Positions 25,118 to 33,320 of a stretch of DNA of 64,000 nt are shown in pieces; the first letter of the stretch is position 1; each line of letters opens with the position of its first letter. The notes below the pieces were generated by a model, which saw nothing but the letters and a program-made list of their open reading frames with translations, was not told the DNA's origin and did not search any database. The stretch is from Syntrophus buswellii. GTDB taxonomy: Bacteria; Desulfobacterota; Syntrophia; Syntrophales; Syntrophaceae. The DNA is taken from positions 1,054,001 through 1,118,000 of the forward strand of contig NZ_CP175563.1 in assembly GCF_046097065.1 (NCBI RefSeq), in the 5' to 3' direction. The position numbers and the translations under genes are program-made.

Positions 25118-26305
25118 ATGAAAACATTTTCCGAAAATTTGCATAGGCATCATGGCGCGGTTCGAAGGACTCGACAGGCGTGCGAACCCTTCTGGAGCCC
25201 TCCTTGTACAGGCCGGCTGGAAATCCGGCAGATTCTCCGCAGGCCGGAGATGGGGAACAGGCTGGTGGTCGGGGCAACCCGGGACGTCTTCGAACGGGAG
25301 GCCGATCGAGTCGCTGATGAAATGATGCGAATACCCCCCGGGGCGGCTCTCTCGGGGCCGATCATCCATGATGACGTCGCTGTCCGGGCGATGCCGGCTG
25401 GGGAGACCGAACCGTTCGACGGCGAGCTTCCCGAGGAGGAAGAGGAACAGCTCGTCAGTCTCAAGGCGGAGGAGGGAGGGGAAGTCCCTCTATCCGACGA
25501 ACTGACGGACCGGGTGCGCTCCCTGGAGGGGGGCGGGGATCCCCTCGGCGAAGGGGAACGGGCTTTTTTCGAGCCCCGCTTCGGTGCCGACTTCAGCCAG
25601 GTGCGGGTCCACACGGGTTCCGCAGCTGGAGAAACGGCCCGGCTGCTTAATGCCCAGGCCTTTACCCTGGGGGCCGACATCGCTTTCGGAGCGGGGCGAT
25701 ACTCCCCCGGTACGGAAGAAGGGAGACGGCTCCTGGCCCACGAGCTTACCCATGTGGTCCAGCAGGGCGGGTCAACGGCGTCCCGGGACCTGGTTGCCAT
25801 GATGCAGGACTCTTCTGCGGCACAGACATTATACAGGCAAGTTCCGCCACCGGAAGCAGCACCGGCACCGCCGGCGACGGTAACCATCAATATCAACAGG
25901 CAGTTTGAAACGGAACAGTCTACTCAAGGCGAGCTTCAGGTTGGTACTCAGACCCTTCGGGCGCTGGAACTGCCGGACCGCGAAAATGCCAGCACCAACG
26001 ACAGTGCCACTGCAGGCAGGATCCCAGCGGGTACGTACCAGGCGCATGTAAGAACCGACGGCCCTCTTGGGTGGAGACTCGAACTTGAAGGGGTTCCAGG
26101 AAGAGGCAACATTCAGATCCATGCTGGGAACACTCCTGAGGACACCACGGGATGCATTTTGCCCGGAACGACGGAGGGCGTGGATCGTGTAAACAACAGC
26201 AGGGATGCCAGAGATATCATTCGACAGGAAGTAGAGAACGCCGGCCCCGGTGCGAGAATAGAAGTCAACATCACTGATCCGCCGGCGACAGAAACAACGC
26301 CGTGA
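25118..26305 (+). CDS. Putative eCIS cargo: DUF4157-DUF5675 fusion
   Basis: These 395 residues comprise the shared leader (36-73; RLVVGATRDVFEREADRVAD), an acidic stretch (about 100-125), a DUF4157 core ending in HELTH at 208-212 followed by VVQQGG, and a C-terminal domain (about 275-390). That last domain matches DUF5675 by QGELQVGTQTLRALELPD and by PGRGNIQIHAGNTPEDTTGC. DUF5675 domains are common in phage and mobile contexts and are of uncertain activity; the conserved His and Cys in IHAGN..DTTGC look catalytic. A GGGGAAG ribosome site lies just before the ATG. It is the last gene of the injection-system cluster, separated by 242 bases from the preceding cargo gene. Confidence 0.82.
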   Translation: MKTFSENLHRHHGAVRRTRQACEPFWSPPCTGRLEIRQILRRPEMGNRLVVGATRDVFEREADRVADEMMRIPPGAALSGPIIHDDVAVRAMPAGETEPFDGELPEEEEEQLVSLKAEEGGEVPLSDELTDRVRSLEGGGDPLGEGERAFFEPRFGADFSQVRVHTGSAAGETARLLNAQAFTLGADIAFGAGRYSPGTEEGRRLLAHELTHVVQQGGSTASRDLVAMMQDSSAAQTLYRQVPPPEAAPAPPATVTININRQFETEQSTQGELQVGTQTLRALELPDRENASTNDSATAGRIPAGTYQAHVRTDGPLGWRLELEGVPGRGNIQIHAGNTPEDTTGCILPGTTEGVDRVNNSRDARDIIRQEVENAGPGARIEVNITDPPATETTP

Positions 26306-26529
26306 TGATCTTTCAGTTTATTCCTGCATCCTTCCAAGCGGCTCGTCGGCGATGCTTGCATTTTCGGCCGTCATGGTGCTATCTTCCCCACGGCTCGATC
26401 CAGACAGGTTGAAACCCCCGCTTGGGTCGCCGGTGAACAATCCCTCATCCAAAAAGGCAAATAGCCTGTCTGGCCAATCAGTAAGGGCCAGGCTCATGAT
26501 GCGATGCCGCAGCCCTGCGAGAAAAAAGG

Positions 26530-27135
26530 ATGCAGAAAGAGAACCGGACGCTTGTCATCTACGTCGTCATCTTTTTCCTGGCCCTCGTGATCTCGGGAAT
26601 ATCCCCGAGGGACAGGTTGACCTGGCTCCTGGAAATCCTGCCGGCCGTGATCGCTTTTGGCATCCTGGCCGTCACATATCGAAAATTCCGGTTCACACAT
26701 CTCATTTATTTTCTTCTCCTGGTACATTCCCTGGTTCTCATGATCGGCGGACACTGGACCTACGCCGAAGTCCCCTGGTTCAACTGGCTGAGAGACATGG
26801 GAATCTTCGGCCGGAACAATTATGACAAGATCGGGCATTTCATGCAGGGCTTCGTTCCGGTTCTCGTTGCCAGGGAAGTCCTGATCCGGAACTCGGTTGT
26901 CAACGGGAGGGCATGGACCAATTTTCTTTCTGTTTCAGTCGTCCTGGCGGCGAGTGCGGTCTATGAATTCGTTGAATGGTGGGTTTCACTGTCGAGTGGC
27001 AGCAAGGGGGACGCCTTTCTGGGAACCCAGGGCTATGTCTGGGACACGCAGTCCGATATGTTTCTTTGCCTCGTCGGTGCGGGAGCGGCCATACTCGCCC
27101 TGGCCGATCTGCACGATAAAATGATGAAGCGGTGA
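26530..27135 (+). CDS. DUF2238 (YjdF-like) integral membrane protein
   Basis: The protein has 201 residues with five or six hydrophobic segments, at about 8-25, 33-50, 56-75, 105-125, 133-150 and 175-195. The family markers are GGHWTYAEVPWFNW, YDKIGHFMQGFVPVL, YEFVEWWVSLSSG and LGTQGYVWDTQSDM, which match DUF2238 inner-membrane proteins such as E. coli YjdF. Their function is not established. The start has only a weak ribosome site (AAAAAAGG abutting the ATG). It lies 224 bases after the last cargo gene on the same strand, but nothing ties it functionally to the injection system. Confidence 0.85.
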   Translation: MQKENRTLVIYVVIFFLALVISGISPRDRLTWLLEILPAVIAFGILAVTYRKFRFTHLIYFLLLVHSLVLMIGGHWTYAEVPWFNWLRDMGIFGRNNYDKIGHFMQGFVPVLVAREVLIRNSVVNGRAWTNFLSVSVVLAASAVYEFVEWWVSLSSGSKGDAFLGTQGYVWDTQSDMFLCLVGAGAAILALADLHDKMMKR

Positions 27136-27214
27136 TGCAAAAAATCTGTACGGAAAACGGAGACAGCACCTCCGAAGTCCTCGGGTGACCGGGACATTCG
27201 GCAAAGGGCGGGTA

Positions 27215-28003
27215 TCATCTCGGCCTTATGAACAGCGTATGTAAGCTGCGCCCCACTGTGCCCCTTCTGTCGAATGCGACGGTGGTCGTTTGGCCGCTTC
27301 CATCGTCTCCAATGGCTGTCCGTGCCTCCATTCCAAACCACGGCCCTTCCGGCGGGCGAAGGATTCCCACCGTCATATCCACCGGGACGTAGGTCCATTG
27401 GTCGAAATCGAGCTCCGCGCTGATGCCGTTAGCGGAATCAATCATCAGGACAAGAGCTTCCAGCCCGTCAACTTCCTGGTCCTCAATCAAAGGGATTCGC
27501 GGTCGAGTCCAGACCGTCGCAGGGCCCAGCGCATCAAATCCTCCCTTGGAAAATCTCCACTCCAGGGCCTCAACATAGGGGAAATTGCCGAACATGGAAT
27601 AGAGGTCATGGGCCTGAGCCTCGGGGAGTAACGGCACGCTATAGGCATCCGGTGTGGCCATGGTCAGGCCGACCTCGGAAAAGACGCGCCATGCGTGGGC
27701 GATCAGGTACGTCTTGCCCCCTGACCGGTACTCTCCCCTGAGAAGATCGATTCTTCTGCCGCCCCGAACAACCTCCACCGTGATCTCACAGGGCGTTACC
27801 GGAACCGCGTTCAATATTTCAATCGTGATCCTGATGATTCTGAAAGGACACGCTGCGGGGTGTATCCGCAGGGCGTGCGTCAACAGTGACGATGGCGGTC
27901 CTCCATGCTGAAAATCCGGAGACCAGGGGCCCTGGGTGGCGACAGTGGGTTCAAATTCTCCTTCGGACAGCTGCTTGTAAAATGCGGTCGGCAATTCCGT
28001 CAT
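27215..28003 (-). CDS. Acyl-CoA thioesterase-like protein (TesB-like double hot-dog)
   Basis: The start is placed at the ATG at 28003, giving 262 residues, because GGGGGAGAGG lies directly before it; a longer frame opens at 28090. The N-terminal half includes QGPWSPDFQHGGPPSSLLTH and RITIEILNAVPVTPCEITVE, the pattern of the first hot-dog domain in TesB-like thioesterases (4HBT_3 type). The second half holds DQWTYVPVDMTVGILRPPEG and a closing segment GDDGSGQTTTVAFDRRG. The HGG.P pattern and the late D/Q residues fit acyl-CoA hydrolysis. The substrate cannot be told. It stands alone between a convergent and a divergent neighbour. Confidence 0.78.
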   Translation of the reverse strand: MTELPTAFYKQLSEGEFEPTVATQGPWSPDFQHGGPPSSLLTHALRIHPAACPFRIIRITIEILNAVPVTPCEITVEVVRGGRRIDLLRGEYRSGGKTYLIAHAWRVFSEVGLTMATPDAYSVPLLPEAQAHDLYSMFGNFPYVEALEWRFSKGGFDALGPATVWTRPRIPLIEDQEVDGLEALVLMIDSANGISAELDFDQWTYVPVDMTVGILRPPEGPWFGMEARTAIGDDGSGQTTTVAFDRRGTVGRSLHTLFIRPR

Positions 28004-28234
28004 CCTCTCCCCCTTGATCCTCCCGAACGGCCTGATTCCCGGAAGCTCTGTCGTTCGGTTTCCGGGAACTCTTCCGTGATCAATCGTCATTTTACATCAT
28101 CGTTTCCTTTCATCAATGGAAATGTTCCGGATTCAAGGGGCTGCGATACTTATTCTGGCAAATCCGGACGATAAGATGATAAAGGGGGCAGACAAAACAT
28201 TTCTTCATTCCGGGTCCGGGGAGGGGTTGTACTC

Positions 28235-29686
28235 ATGGAGCTTTTTCATACCTTTATTGGCTGGCTGAACGGTTATCTCTGGGGGCCGCCCATGCTGGTG
28301 CTGCTCTTCGGCACCCACCTGTTTCTGACGTACCGGTTGCGCTTTCTCCAGCGCCACATCGGCAGAGCCATCAAGCTGTCCTTCAGCAGGGACCGGAAGG
28401 GGGCCGGTGATGTCAGCCAGTTTGGAGCCCTGTCCACGGCCCTGGCGGCGACCATAGGGACGGGAAACATCGTGGGCGTCGCCACGGCGATTGCCCTGGG
28501 AGGCCCCGGGGCGGTCCTGTGGATGTGGCTGACAGGGCTGTTCGGCATTGCCACCAAGTATTCGGAAGCCCTTCTGGCGGTGAAGTACCGGGTGAAAACT
28601 TCCGACGGCAGCATGCTGGGGGGGCCGATGTACGCCCTGGAGAACGGGTTGAACATGAAATGGCTGGCGGTGGTGTTCTGCGTCTTTACCGCCCTGGCCG
28701 CCTTCGGCATCGGCAACATGGTCCAGGCCAATTCCATTGCCTCCCTTGCAAAGGAAACGATGAACGTGCCCCCCGCCGTATCGGGCCTGGCCATGGCGGC
28801 CATCACGGCCATGGTCATTCTCGGCGGCATTACCTCCATCGCCCGGGTGTGTATGCTGCTGGTACCGTTTATGGCGGTTTTCTACATTCTCGGCTGCGTG
28901 GTCATCCTGGTGATCAACGCGTCCTACCTGGGGCAGGCTGTGTCCTTGATTTTTCATCATGCCTTTGCGGCCAAGGCGGCGGGCGGCGGGTTTGCCGGGG
29001 CGACGGTGATGATGGCCGCGCGCTACGGCATTGCCCGGGGGCTTTTCTCCAATGAATCCGGTCTGGGTTCGGCGCCCATCGTGGCGGCTGCGGCGCAGAC
29101 CCGCAATCCGGTCCGCCAGGCGCTGGTTTCCGCCACGGGGACCTTCTGGGACACCGTCGTGGTCTGCGCCTTGACGGGGCTGGTCGTGGTAAGCAGCATT
29201 GTCCGCATGCCGGCGGGCATGGAGGGCTTAAACGGCGCCAGCCTGACGAAGGCGGCCTTCGCTCTTATCCCCGTGGCCGGTCCCATGATCCTGATGGGCG
29301 GGCTGCTGACGTTTGTCTTTTCAACAATCCTGGGCTGGTCTTATTACGGTGAAAAGGCGGTGGAATATCTCTTCGGCAAAATCGGTGTGCGGCCTTATCG
29401 CTGCCTCTGGGTGATCGCCGTGTTTTTGGGGTCCGTGTCCACCGTACCGCTGGTATGGGATCTGGCCGATGCGATGAACGCCCTGATGGCGATTCCGAAC
29501 CTGGTTTCACTTTTCCTCCTGAACGGCGTCATCGTAGCTGAGACCCGCAGGTATCTCTGGGAAAATCGTCTGGATGATTATGCGCCGGAGGCGATCATGG
29601 AGCTGGACAGGCCGGATGGACCTCTGCCGGCCGAACGTGATCCCTTGCCGGAACCGGTGCGGAAGCCGTGGGATGATGCTCCCTGA
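28235..29686 (+). CDS. Sodium:alanine symporter family protein (AGCS)
   Basis: This 483-residue inner-membrane transporter has about ten transmembrane helices. Typical family motifs are present: YLWGPPMLVLLFGTHLFLTY at the start, QFGALSTALAATIGTGNIVG near residue 65, GGPGAVLWMWLTGLFGIATK, and ARYGIARGLFSNESGLGSAP near residue 270. AGCS proteins import alanine or glycine with Na+ (some H+). Length is normal for the family. GGGGAGGGG lies 9 bases before the ATG. No amino-acid metabolism gene is adjacent. Confidence 0.93.
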   Translation: MELFHTFIGWLNGYLWGPPMLVLLFGTHLFLTYRLRFLQRHIGRAIKLSFSRDRKGAGDVSQFGALSTALAATIGTGNIVGVATAIALGGPGAVLWMWLTGLFGIATKYSEALLAVKYRVKTSDGSMLGGPMYALENGLNMKWLAVVFCVFTALAAFGIGNMVQANSIASLAKETMNVPPAVSGLAMAAITAMVILGGITSIARVCMLLVPFMAVFYILGCVVILVINASYLGQAVSLIFHHAFAAKAAGGGFAGATVMMAARYGIARGLFSNESGLGSAPIVAAAAQTRNPVRQALVSATGTFWDTVVVCALTGLVVVSSIVRMPAGMEGLNGASLTKAAFALIPVAGPMILMGGLLTFVFSTILGWSYYGEKAVEYLFGKIGVRPYRCLWVIAVFLGSVSTVPLVWDLADAMNALMAIPNLVSLFLLNGVIVAETRRYLWENRLDDYAPEAIMELDRPDGPLPAERDPLPEPVRKPWDDAP

Positions 29687-29849
29687 GGAAAATAATGCCG
29701 GGTCGCCCGTTCGGGCCGCTGGATATCCGGAGGAGTGAAATAATAATTCTATAATTATCCTGAATGGTTGTGTTTGCGGATGACGGCCGGAACGCATGGC
29801 AGGTATTTTGCTATTTATGGGTCAAAATACAGCAGTCCGGAGGTTATCC

Positions 29850-30683
29850 ATGATTCCACAAATGATCCTTTCGATTCTTATTTCCATTGCCCTCTTCTTC
29901 GCGGCCTTTCATCTTGAGCTGGAAACCGTGGGAATCGCCTCCAACCTCAGCGCCCTGGGAATTGTCTGCCTGGGAACGCTTGCCGCCACTCTGCTCGCCT
30001 ATCCCTGGAGAAGGCTGCTGTGGACCGCCATGCTCCTGAAAAAGGCCTTTTCATCGGGAAGTGAGAACGATTGGACGCGCAATACCATTGTGACCCTGGC
30101 CCGCACCTATCAGAAAAGGGGGATTCGAGCCCTGGAGCAGATGGGCGATCGTCTTCCCGAGGGCTATCTGAAAACAGCCGTGGGATACATCAGCTACCGG
30201 TATTCCAGAGCAGAGGTTGAGCAGATCCTGAAGAAGGAGGCCCAGATCCTGTACAGCCAGTATGAAGCCTCCGACAAGATGGTCTGCAGCATGGCGCGGC
30301 TTGCCCCGGCGCTTGGACTGACGGGGACGATCGTCAGCCTGATCCGCACCTTCGGGCACATCGCCGATGCGCATAACCTGGTCGGGTACATGGCCATTGC
30401 CCTTCTCAGCACCTTCTACGGTGTCGTCCTGGCTAACCTCTGCCTGCTTCCCTTGTCCAACAGGCTCCGGGAATTCATGGATCAGGAGGCGGCCCGTCTC
30501 GACCTGATCCAGGAGGGCATCCTGGATCTTTACGACATGGAAAATCCCGTCGCCATCAAGTATAAACTGGAGTCCCTTTCCTCTTCGTCCCAAGGCGTTC
30601 TGCAATCCGCCCCCATTTTCTCCCGGCCCGAGATGGTTGTTCTGAGAGCCCCTGAAATCCAGGTGGCCGGCGCCTCGTCATGA
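29850..30683 (+). CDS. MotA/ExbB-like proton-channel subunit
   Basis: The ATG at 29850 is preferred over an in-frame ATG at 29796 because GGAGG stands 7 bases before it; this gives 277 residues. Two N-terminal membrane helices (about 2-25 and 30-52) precede a cytoplasmic loop. The conserved paired helices follow, with MARLAPALGLTGTIVSLIRT and MAIALLSTFYGVVLANLCLL, the MotA/TolQ/ExbB signature. Together with the next gene, which overlaps it by 4 bases, it should form a stator-type proton channel. No other flagellar gene is nearby, so a flagellar role is not shown. Confidence 0.85.
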   Translation: MIPQMILSILISIALFFAAFHLELETVGIASNLSALGIVCLGTLAATLLAYPWRRLLWTAMLLKKAFSSGSENDWTRNTIVTLARTYQKRGIRALEQMGDRLPEGYLKTAVGYISYRYSRAEVEQILKKEAQILYSQYEASDKMVCSMARLAPALGLTGTIVSLIRTFGHIADAHNLVGYMAIALLSTFYGVVLANLCLLPLSNRLREFMDQEAARLDLIQEGILDLYDMENPVAIKYKLESLSSSSQGVLQSAPIFSRPEMVVLRAPEIQVAGASS

Positions 30684-31435
30684 GGACCGCCCGGGCTGGC
30701 GCCCCGCCGCGGAGGGATGGAAGCGAACCGCTGCCCCTGAAGAGAACGACCCTGAAACCCCTCGGTTCCGACTACCGTGGGGAGACGAACAGGGGGACCG
30801 ATATCTGGCTGATTACGCTCAGCGATCTGCTTTTGCTTCTCGTGATTTTTTTTGTGATTCTTTTCAGCATGGAACTTCAGAAGCGCGTTCCGAAGCTTTC
30901 CCCCGGACCGGAAACCAGCGGGATGCGGAGCGGAAGCGACACGGCGGCCGACACGGTTCCATCCCGGCACGGACGGTCAGAGTCTCTTGAAAAGGAGCTG
31001 GCCGCCCTGCTGAACCGGGAGCAACGCCAGCGTGACGTATCCGTAAAGCGGGAAGCCGACCTGGTCACGCTGACCTTTCCCGAGGAAATTGTCTTTGATC
31101 CGGGATATGCCCGACTGAAGTCCTCGAGCCGGGCGACGCTGGAAACGGTGGCCTCTTTCGTACAGGAGCGGCCGGATCTTGTGCTGGAGGTACAGGGTCA
31201 CACAGACGATCAGCCGATCCGCAACACCCGCTATCCTTCCAATTGGGAACTCTCCGTCGATCGGGCCACCCAGGTGGCCAGGGCGCTCATCGGCCTGGGG
31301 GTTGCTCCATCCCGTCTGTCCGTGAAGGGCTTTGGCGAGTATCGTCCCCTTTATGCCAATAATCGGGATGAGAATCGCCTGAAAAACCGCCGCGTGGAGA
31401 TCCAGTTTATCCTGCCGACGACAAATTCCCGCTGA
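30680..31435 (+). CDS. MotB-like OmpA-family protein
   Basis: These 251 residues start on an ATG that overlaps the end of the MotA-like gene. One membrane helix (about 41-66) contains D49 in WLITLSDLLLLLVIFFVILF, aligned with the proton-binding aspartate of MotB. Residues about 130-248 form an OmpA peptidoglycan-binding domain with LEVQGHTDDQPIRN and a final NRRVEIQFI. This is the standard stator-partner architecture. It converges with the ferredoxin gene only 7 bases away, leaving no room for a separate terminator. Confidence 0.88.
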   Translation: MRTARAGAPPRRDGSEPLPLKRTTLKPLGSDYRGETNRGTDIWLITLSDLLLLLVIFFVILFSMELQKRVPKLSPGPETSGMRSGSDTAADTVPSRHGRSESLEKELAALLNREQRQRDVSVKREADLVTLTFPEEIVFDPGYARLKSSSRATLETVASFVQERPDLVLEVQGHTDDQPIRNTRYPSNWELSVDRATQVARALIGLGVAPSRLSVKGFGEYRPLYANNRDENRLKNRRVEIQFILPTTNSR

Positions 31436-31442
31436 AGCATCG

Positions 31443-31691
31443 TTAATCCCGGACCATGGTGATCGCCTTTTTCGGGCATTCGTTGGCGCAGATGCCGCAG
31501 CCTTTGCAGAATTCCAGGTCAATCTCAAGATCCTCATCGATGACGGAATCGGGGCAGTACAGCGCGCAGATGCCGCACCGATTGCATTTCCCCTCGTCCC
31601 GGACCGGCTTGAAGACCCGCCAGGCGCCGGTCTTTCCGGCAGCCCCCTGTTTCGGCCTGCTTATGGCTAGGCGCTGACGATCCCGGCTCAT
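31443..31691 (-). CDS. porD: 2-oxoacid:ferredoxin oxidoreductase delta subunit (2x[4Fe-4S] ferredoxin)
   Basis: This 82-residue protein has two ferredoxin cluster motifs, CNRCGICALYCPDSVI and CKGCGICANECPKKAI. It passes electrons from the catalytic subunits to an external ferredoxin. The N-terminal extension before the first cluster and the size fit the PorD/VorD family. It is the last gene of a four-gene operon read on the minus strand (beta, alpha, gamma, delta), and its start overlaps the gamma stop by 4 bases. Substrate (pyruvate or branched-chain 2-oxoacid) cannot be settled from this subunit. Confidence 0.92.
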   Translation of the reverse strand: MSRDRQRLAISRPKQGAAGKTGAWRVFKPVRDEGKCNRCGICALYCPDSVIDEDLEIDLEFCKGCGICANECPKKAITMVRD

Positions 31692-32215
31692 GGGCTCATC
31701 TCCCGATAGGCCGCTTCCGCAGCCCGGATATTGCGCGGATCGGGGAACATCTCCCGGATCGCCTTTCTTGCCGAATCCAGGGAGACGACGCCCATTCGCG
31801 CAAGAGCCCCCAGCAGCGGCGTGTTCAAAATCAGGTAACCGGCGACAACGAGACGTTCCCTGTGGGCGATTTGGGTCAGATCGGCATGGCTGGAGGAAAA
31901 CCCCGGAAAAATTTTCCCCTCGCTGCTGTTGATCAAAATTTTTCCGCCCTTTTTTAATTTCTGGAAGACATCGACGGTCTCCAAAAGGCCCTTGTCGAGG
32001 ATCACGACGAGATCGGGGTTCTGGATGTGGCTGTAGATCCTGACGGGGAAATCGTCTATCCGGACGAAGGAAATGACCGGGGCTCCGCGGCGCTGGGGGC
32101 TGTAAAACACGCAGGCGGTCGCATACTTCCCGTCATGGATCGCGGCCAGGGCAACAAGCCGTGAGGCCGTTACCCCGCCCTGACCGCCTCTGGAATGAAT
32201 GCGGATCTCAAACAT
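31688..32215 (-). CDS. porG: 2-oxoacid:ferredoxin oxidoreductase gamma subunit
   Basis: The protein has 175 residues with the gamma-subunit opening MFEIRIHSRGGQGGVTASRL, then ACVFYSPQRRGAPVISFVRI near residue 35 and an INSSEG stretch near 95. This subunit completes the CoA-dependent oxidative decarboxylase together with alpha, beta and delta. It overlaps the alpha gene by 8 bases upstream and the delta gene by 4 downstream, so the four proteins should be made in equal ratio. Confidence 0.93.
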   Translation of the reverse strand: MFEIRIHSRGGQGGVTASRLVALAAIHDGKYATACVFYSPQRRGAPVISFVRIDDFPVRIYSHIQNPDLVVILDKGLLETVDVFQKLKKGGKILINSSEGKIFPGFSSSHADLTQIAHRERLVVAGYLILNTPLLGALARMGVVSLDSARKAIREMFPDPRNIRAAEAAYREMSP

Positions 32216-33320
32216 GGCCGTTCACCCCGAACCAGTCTTCCCGGCCGATGCAGCGCCTGCGGACAAAACCGGCGATGTCTTCATAGGACACTTCCTGCCC
32301 GCCGAGACCGGCGATGACGCTGTAAACCTCTCTTTTTATCCGGGAGCGGACGGATGTGGCGAGAACGCCTCCAAACCCGAAGGAGTAACTGCGGTCGATG
32401 ACGACAACCTCCCTGCCGGCGAGATTCAATTCCGGGAAGGGGCGCAGCCAGCGCAGGCGCATCGAACCGGCCTTGATCCCTTCTACGCGGAGCAGATCCA
32501 CGGCGATCTCGGCCTCCTTCCCCAGCGTCCCCATGGCCATCACGACCACCTCGGCGTCGCTGCAGAGATAATCCTCCGTAAAGCCGTAGCTCCGGCCGAA
32601 GCGGCGGGAAAAGTCCTCCTGGACGGATTGGATGACGTTGACCGAGTCGCGCATGGAGCGCTCGATGTCCCAGCGGAATTTGAAATACGATTCGGGGCCG
32701 GTCAGAACCCCGTAGCCGGCTGGGTCCCGGGTGTCTATGGCATGGGGGAGATGCAGGGGGGCGATAAAATCTCCCACCTCCACCGTTTCCAGCAGCTGAA
32801 AAATATGGCTCAAGGCGAATCCGTCGAGATTGACCATGACGGGAAGAAGGACATCCTCGTGCTCGGCGATTGGAAAAGCCATCAGAACGGCATCGTAGGC
32901 CTCCTGCACGGAGCCCGCATAGACCTGAAGCCAGCCGGTGTCCCGTTCCTGAAGCGCATCGGTATGGTCCGCCCAGATGTTCCATCCCGGAGCTACGGCG
33001 CGGTTTACATTGGCCATGACAATGGGAAGCCGCGAACCTGCAGCCCAGTTTGTCATTTCATGCATGTACAGGAGGCCCTGGGAGCTGGTGGCCGTAAAGG
33101 TCCGGACGCCCGTGAGGCTCGCGCCGATGCACGCCGCCATGGCGGAATGCTCGCTTTCCACGGAGATGAAACGGCTGTTCAGCGTTCCTGAAGACACCGC
33201 CTTGGCGATCTGTTCGATGATGGCCGTCTGGGGTGTGATCGGGTAGGCGGCGATCACCGCCGGCCGGGCCTGTTGGACGGCTTCGGCGACGGCCTTGTTT
33301 CCCGTTGCGATGGTCTTCAT
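32208..33320 (-). CDS. porA: 2-oxoacid:ferredoxin oxidoreductase alpha subunit
   Basis: The 370 residues show the pyrimidine-binding domain signature AAYPITPQTAIIEQIA near residue 23. SVESEHSAMAACIGASLTGV and TATSSQGLLYMHEMTNW follow near 55-90, and the C-terminal swinging domain begins near 260 (VVMAMGTLGKEAE). It is the larger half of the thiamine-diphosphate catalytic pair. The conserved YPITP and SQGL motifs match PorA. The start overlaps the beta gene stop by 4 bases. Confidence 0.93.
   Translation of the reverse strand: MKTIATGNKAVAEAVQQARPAVIAAYPITPQTAIIEQIAKAVSSGTLNSRFISVESEHSAMAACIGASLTGVRTFTATSSQGLLYMHEMTNWAAGSRLPIVMANVNRAVAPGWNIWADHTDALQERDTGWLQVYAGSVQEAYDAVLMAFPIAEHEDVLLPVMVNLDGFALSHIFQLLETVEVGDFIAPLHLPHAIDTRDPAGYGVLTGPESYFKFRWDIERSMRDSVNVIQSVQEDFSRRFGRSYGFTEDYLCSDAEVVVMAMGTLGKEAEIAVDLLRVEGIKAGSMRLRWLRPFPELNLAGREVVVIDRSYSFGFGGVLATSVRSRIKREVYSVIAGLGGQEVSYEDIAGFVRRRCIGREDWFGVNGHV

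Noticed and set aside
32199..33191. Plus-strand frame of 330 codons opposite porA
   Set aside because: It is antisense to a well-supported alpha subunit and has no ribosome site or recognisable protein.
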